From the NCBI RefSeq assembly GCF_001866645.1, contig NZ_MLYP01000056.1, forward strand, positions 1-34,184: a stretch of 34,184 nt of DNA. The letters run 5' to 3'. The stretch's first letter is position 1, and the number at the start of each line of letters is the position of its first letter. The DNA is from Streptomyces colonosanans. Lineage in GTDB: Bacteria > Actinomycetota > Actinomycetes > Streptomycetales > Streptomycetaceae. Position numbers and translations under genes: made by a program. The notes beneath the pieces were generated by a model. It had not been told where the DNA came from, made no database searches, and worked only from the letters and a program-made list of their open reading frames with translations. Below, in pieces: positions 31,357 through 34,184 of this stretch.

Positions 31357-31806
31357 TCAATCCAAGGCTTCTCCGTCAGCCCTGACGCGACTGGTCAGCC
31401 GCTCGTATCGCTGCCTGGCGGCTTGCGGAGTGCCGAGCCCGAGCCCGAAGGCGATCTCCTGCCAGGTCATGCCGCGGCCGCGTGCCATCTGAAGAAGTCC
31501 GGCCTCCAGCTCGTCCATCTCCCCGCGCACCAGCGGAACGAGGCTCAACGCCGCCGTGACATCGGCCTGGTCCACCTCCGGTTCGCCGTCATCCCGCTGC
31601 GCGGTACCGCTGAGCAGGAACGACACCAACCTGACCGCCTCGTGCGGCGCAATGACCGAAGGATGAACCTGCCGGCGACGCTGCTCCTCGGTGGCTGCGT
31701 GTCGCTCGGCGATGCGAAACAGGGACGCGTACACACGCTGCGCTCGCGCCTGGTCCGGCTGCGGAGGCGTGAAGGGATCGGCGTGCTGCTCGGGAGTCGT
31801 CGACAT
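31357..31806 (-). CDS. Putative DNA-binding protein with HTH-like C-terminus
   Basis: The 149-aa protein is mostly helical and charged. The C-terminal segment (GRGMTWQEIAFGLGLGTPQA, AARQRYERLTSRV) resembles a helix-turn-helix of the kind found in small Streptomyces regulatory or sigma-like proteins (TWQEIAxxLGxxTxQAAxxRY). The middle (PSVIAPHEAVRLVSFLLSGT) is unknown. ATG 31806 lies 6 nt after CATCCT (31818-31813), with TTGACG 18 bp further upstream, so it may be leaderless. The role cannot be assigned beyond probable DNA binding. Confidence 0.6.
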   Translation of the reverse strand: MSTTPEQHADPFTPPQPDQARAQRVYASLFRIAERHAATEEQRRRQVHPSVIAPHEAVRLVSFLLSGTAQRDDGEPEVDQADVTAALSLVPLVRGEMDELEAGLLQMARGRGMTWQEIAFGLGLGTPQAARQRYERLTSRVRADGEALD

Positions 31807-31836
31807 GAGATCAGGATGGGTCCGCACACGAGTTGC

Positions 31837-31852
31837 CGTCAACCAATCGTTG
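31837..31852 (-). promoter_or_regulatory. -35 element and small palindrome upstream of 31806 gene
   Basis: On the minus strand TTGACG (31842-31837) is a good -35 for the gene starting at 31806. It overlaps CAAC-CAATC-GTTG (31840-31852), a short palindrome in a locally AT-rich stretch, and could be an operator for autoregulation by the encoded HTH-like protein. Confidence 0.4.
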
Positions 31853-32065
31853 TAAACACTTCGTTCAACACTCTCACGGTCATTCCCGACTCGCTCTCGC
31901 ACCTGGGCCTGACCCTGGAGGAGCGACCGGGACAGCCTGGCAGCACTCCGGACCGGTCGGCACCATCCCCAACTCCCGGCAACGAAACCGTTCGTGACCA
32001 ACCGCATACGGTGCGCGCAGTCGCCCGGTAGCGCACTGTCAGTCCCTGCCCCTACGCTGTTCCGC

Positions 32066-32245
32066 ATGTCCCCCGATTCCTTGAGCCTTGGTTCCGCACG
32101 GTCCGCCGCCGATCTGAACGAGCGGATTCGCGCGCTCTGGCAGCGCGCGGGCGGCTCCCTGTCGACTCAGGAGCGCGCGGAGTACGAGCTGCTGGTTGTG
32201 GAATGGGCTGCGGCGATACGCGGCGAGGTCATCACGGCGGCGTGA
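32066..32245 (+). CDS. Small hypothetical protein
   Basis: The 59-aa helical protein reads SARSAADLNERIRALWQRAG, SLSTQERAEYELLVVEWAAA. No family is recognised, although small proteins of this type are common near metabolic genes in Streptomyces. ATG 32066 lies 7 nt after TACGCT (32053-32058) and lacks a ribosome site, which supports both the start and a leaderless transcript. It is divergent from the HTH-like gene. Confidence 0.6.
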   Translation: MSPDSLSLGSARSAADLNERIRALWQRAGGSLSTQERAEYELLVVEWAAAIRGEVITAA

Positions 32246-32388
32246 CCGCGCCGCCGGTGAAGCCGGACCGCCCGGCGTGAGACTGCCCCCGCGTCGGCGG
32301 ACCCTTACCCACTCGCCGCAGGCCCCCTGTCGAAAGTCGCCGTCGGCACGCACGCTGAAGGGGCACGCACCTGAGAGGAGGCGCCGAC

Positions 32389-33963
32389 GTGAGGATGCCC
32401 AGCGACTGGCTCTCCTCCCGCTGGTGGCGCGGCGCCGCCGCCGTGCTCGCGGGTGCGCTGCCGATGCTCGCCTTCCCGGCGCCCTCCTGGTGGTGGTTCG
32501 CGTACGTCGCGCTGATCCCGTGGATCCTGCTCGCCCGCTCGGCGCCGACCGGCAGACGGGCCGCCTATGACGGCTGGCTCGGCGGCTTCGGCTTCCTGGT
32601 GGCGGTGCACCACTGGCTGCTGCCGAGTCTGAACGTCTTCCTTTTCGTCATCGCGGCCCTGCTCGGCGTGTTGTGGGCGCCCTGGGGCTGGCTGGTGCAG
32701 CGCTTGCTGACAGGCGCGCCCTCGCCGAAGCGGGTCGGCGCGGCCCTGGTCGTGCTGCCGTCGGGCTGGCTGATGGTCGAACTGGTCCGCTCCTGGCAGG
32801 GGCTCGGCGGCCCCTGGGGGCTGCTCGGTTCGAGCCAGTGGCAGGTGGCGCCCGCACTGCGGCTGGCCTCGATCGGCGGGGTGTGGCTGCTGAGCTTCCT
32901 GATCGTGGCCGTCAACGTGGCCCTCGCGATGCTCGTGTCGGTGCGCGAGGCGCGCATGCCCGCAGTGGCCGGGCTCGCCGCGACGGCCGTCGCGACCTCG
33001 GCGGCCTGGGTCTGGTCACCGCGCCCCGAGGTCGGCTTGCAGGTGCGGATCGCCGTCGTCCAGCCCGGAATCGTCGGCGGCCCGGACAGCGGCACCAAGC
33101 GGTTCGACCACGAGGAGCAGCTGACCCGTGAGCTCGCCGGACAGAACGTGAGCCTGGTCGTCTGGGGCGAGAGCAGCGTCGGCTTCGACCTCGCCCACCG
33201 GCCCGATCTCGCGGCCCGGGTCGCTGCCCTGTCCCGGCTGGTGAAGGCCGACATCCTCGTGAACGTCGACGCCCGCCGCTCCGACCTCCCCGGCATCTAC
33301 AAGAGTTCCGTGCTCATCGGCCCGCACGGCCCGACCGGCGACCGCTACGACAAGATGCGGCTCGTCCCGTTCGGCGAGTACATACCGATGCGGTCGGCGC
33401 TCGGCTGGGCCACCTCGGTCGGCAAGGCGGCCGGCGTGGACCGCAGGCGGGGCACCGAGCAGGTGGTGATGAACGTCGGGCACGGACTGCGCATCGGTCC
33501 GATGGTCTGCTTCGAGTCCGCGTTCCCCGACATGAGCCGCCACCTCGCGAAGGACGGCGCCGACGTGCTGATCGCCCAGTCGTCGACCTCGACGTTCCAG
33601 CAGAGCTGGGCTCCGCAGCAGCATGCCTCACTGGCCGCGCTGCGTGCCGCGGAGACCGGCCGTCCGATGGTGCACGCCACGCTGACCGGTGTCTCCGCCG
33701 TCTACGGCCCGAGCGGCGAGCGCATCGGCTCCTGGCTCGGCACCGGCCAGCGGGCGTCAGTGGTCTACGACGTCCCGCTCAGCCACGGCATCACCCCGTA
33801 CGTCCGCTACGGAGACTGGCCGGTGTACGGCGCCCTGCTGATCCTCGCAGGCCTGGGCTCGACCGAGGGCATCCGGGCGTTCAGAGCGCGACGGGGCGCC
33901 CCTGAACGGCAGCTACGACGCGCTCGCACACCTCATGGGTCGCCGGTGCGTCCCGGGCGCTGA
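32389..33963 (+). CDS. lnt: Apolipoprotein N-acyltransferase
   Basis: The 524-aa membrane enzyme adds the third acyl chain to the N-terminal Cys of lipoproteins. The N-terminal third has about six membrane helices (AAAVLAGALPMLAFPAPSWW; VFLFVIAALLGVLWAPWGW; LLSFLIVAVNVALAML). The nitrilase-type domain holds the catalytic triad: Glu in VVWGESSV (about 260), Lys in YDKMRLVPFGEYIP (about 322) and Cys in MVCFESAFPD (about 374). One more helix near the C-terminus is visible (YGALLILAGLGS). GTG 32389 follows GAGAGGAGG; an ATG two codons later is possible. The last 25 residues are Arg/Pro-rich and overlap a convergent open frame. Confidence 0.92.
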   Translation: MRMPSDWLSSRWWRGAAAVLAGALPMLAFPAPSWWWFAYVALIPWILLARSAPTGRRAAYDGWLGGFGFLVAVHHWLLPSLNVFLFVIAALLGVLWAPWGWLVQRLLTGAPSPKRVGAALVVLPSGWLMVELVRSWQGLGGPWGLLGSSQWQVAPALRLASIGGVWLLSFLIVAVNVALAMLVSVREARMPAVAGLAATAVATSAAWVWSPRPEVGLQVRIAVVQPGIVGGPDSGTKRFDHEEQLTRELAGQNVSLVVWGESSVGFDLAHRPDLAARVAALSRLVKADILVNVDARRSDLPGIYKSSVLIGPHGPTGDRYDKMRLVPFGEYIPMRSALGWATSVGKAAGVDRRRGTEQVVMNVGHGLRIGPMVCFESAFPDMSRHLAKDGADVLIAQSSTSTFQQSWAPQQHASLAALRAAETGRPMVHATLTGVSAVYGPSGERIGSWLGTGQRASVVYDVPLSHGITPYVRYGDWPVYGALLILAGLGSTEGIRAFRARRGAPERQLRRARTPHGSPVRPGR

Positions 33964-34087
33964 GCACCGCGCCCGCCCGGAGGGCGCCGAGGAAGGCCGG
34001 CGCGGCCTGCTCCGGTGCAGCCGACCTTCCCGGGACGCCTCCCAGTGCCGCGGCAGGCAACGTTTGCCCCGTCGCGACGCCCGGCAC
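33881..34087 (-). pseudogene. Possible C-terminal remnant on minus strand
   Basis: The minus strand is open and reads AAPAFLGALRAGAVLSARDA, PATHEVCERVVAAVQGRPVA, ending at 33881 inside the 3' end of lnt. The pattern faintly resembles the C-terminus of Gfo/Idh/MocA-type oxidoreductases, but this is not secure. Its 5' side runs into a Streptomyces-type intergenic repeat, so it is more likely a remnant than an intact gene. It could be wholly non-coding. Confidence 0.25.
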
Positions 34088-34088
34088 G

Positions 34089-34124
34089 CCTCCCCCAAGC
34101 TCTTCGAGCAGGGGGTACCCCCAC
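34089..34124. repeat. Streptomyces-type intergenic repeat
   Basis: The sequence CCTCCCCCAAGCTCTTCGAG followed by CAGGGGGTACCCCCAC contains the palindrome GGGGGTACCCCC. I recall this kind of element being scattered between genes in many Streptomyces genomes. The flanking 34125-34184 also holds an AAGCCC.AAGTAC / GTACGA.GGGCTT inverted repeat, so the repeated unit probably extends to the window edge. Confidence 0.5.
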
Positions 34125-34184
34125 TCGCCGCACCGACCGAAAGCCCAAGTACGTCCAGTACGAGGGCTTCCGGCCGGCACGCCG

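Noticed and set aside
1..34184. CRISPR arrays, rRNA and tRNA genes
   Set aside because: No regularly spaced repeats were seen, and no cloverleaf with a T-loop GTTCGA-type sequence and a CCA end could be built at the sites examined.

Overview
The window is high-GC DNA with strong third-position G/C bias. It carries a divergent EF-Tu (EF-Tu3 type), a DUF4442 protein, an XRE-cupin/YbaK pair, an actinobacterial glutamine synthetase-like enzyme and ArsR-SulP. Together these point to a Streptomyces chromosome. From memory, tuf3, uppP and an apolipoprotein N-acyltransferase also lie near each other in Streptomyces coelicolor, so the right two thirds looks like conserved chromosome. The left third (1 to about 11.4 kb) looks like an accessory region built by insertion and decay.

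Left region (1-7556). In order it holds a left-truncated IS200/IS605 TnpA, two overlapping tiny genes on the minus strand (one with a possible zinc-binding motif), a cut-off XRE regulator fused end to end with an N-terminally deleted YdcF/DUF218 protein, and an ISAs1-type transposase broken by one extra base before its catalytic Glu. Next come a divergent TetR/SnoaL-like pair whose start codons lie in a mirrored 13-bp inverted repeat, and a DHA2-type MFS exporter behind two CsoR-type G-tract palindromes. The region ends with a CoA-binding (YccU-like) gene and the relics of an unknown gene and of an IS21-family IstA.

ABC/two-component cassette (7604-11292). Four genes (ABC ATPase, ABC-2 permease, NarL-type histidine kinase, NarL-type response regulator) are joined by four-base ATGA overlaps and preceded by a 16-bp-arm perfect palindrome. 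About 50 bp downstream of the last gene lies a 16-codon remnant of the C-terminus of a CoA-binding protein. This suggests the cassette and the relics were inserted into the 3' end of the CoA-binding gene.

Conserved region (11.4-34.2 kb). It contains a protein-L-isoaspartate methyltransferase, a PP2C phosphatase, an alpha/beta hydrolase, a TetR/NADPH-dependent FMN reductase divergent pair with tandem operators, YbaK plus an XRE-cupin regulator, a hexapeptide acyltransferase and a gamma-carbonic anhydrase-like protein. Then come a DedA protein, a glutamine synthetase-like enzyme with an amidohydrolase (a split FluG arrangement), a DUF4442 thioesterase-like protein, a proline/glutamine-rich membrane protein, a spermidine synthase-like protein, and EF-Tu3 with a possible leader ORF and hairpin. 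The right part holds a TVP38-type membrane protein, UppP, the ArsR-SulP operon, three small or hypothetical genes and apolipoprotein N-acyltransferase. The right edge carries a Streptomyces-type intergenic repeat.

Many genes here have a TANNNT-like -10 box 6-8 nt from the start codon and no Shine-Dalgarno sequence. This suggests leaderless transcripts and helped choose starts. All function calls rest on reading motifs by eye; no database search was run.
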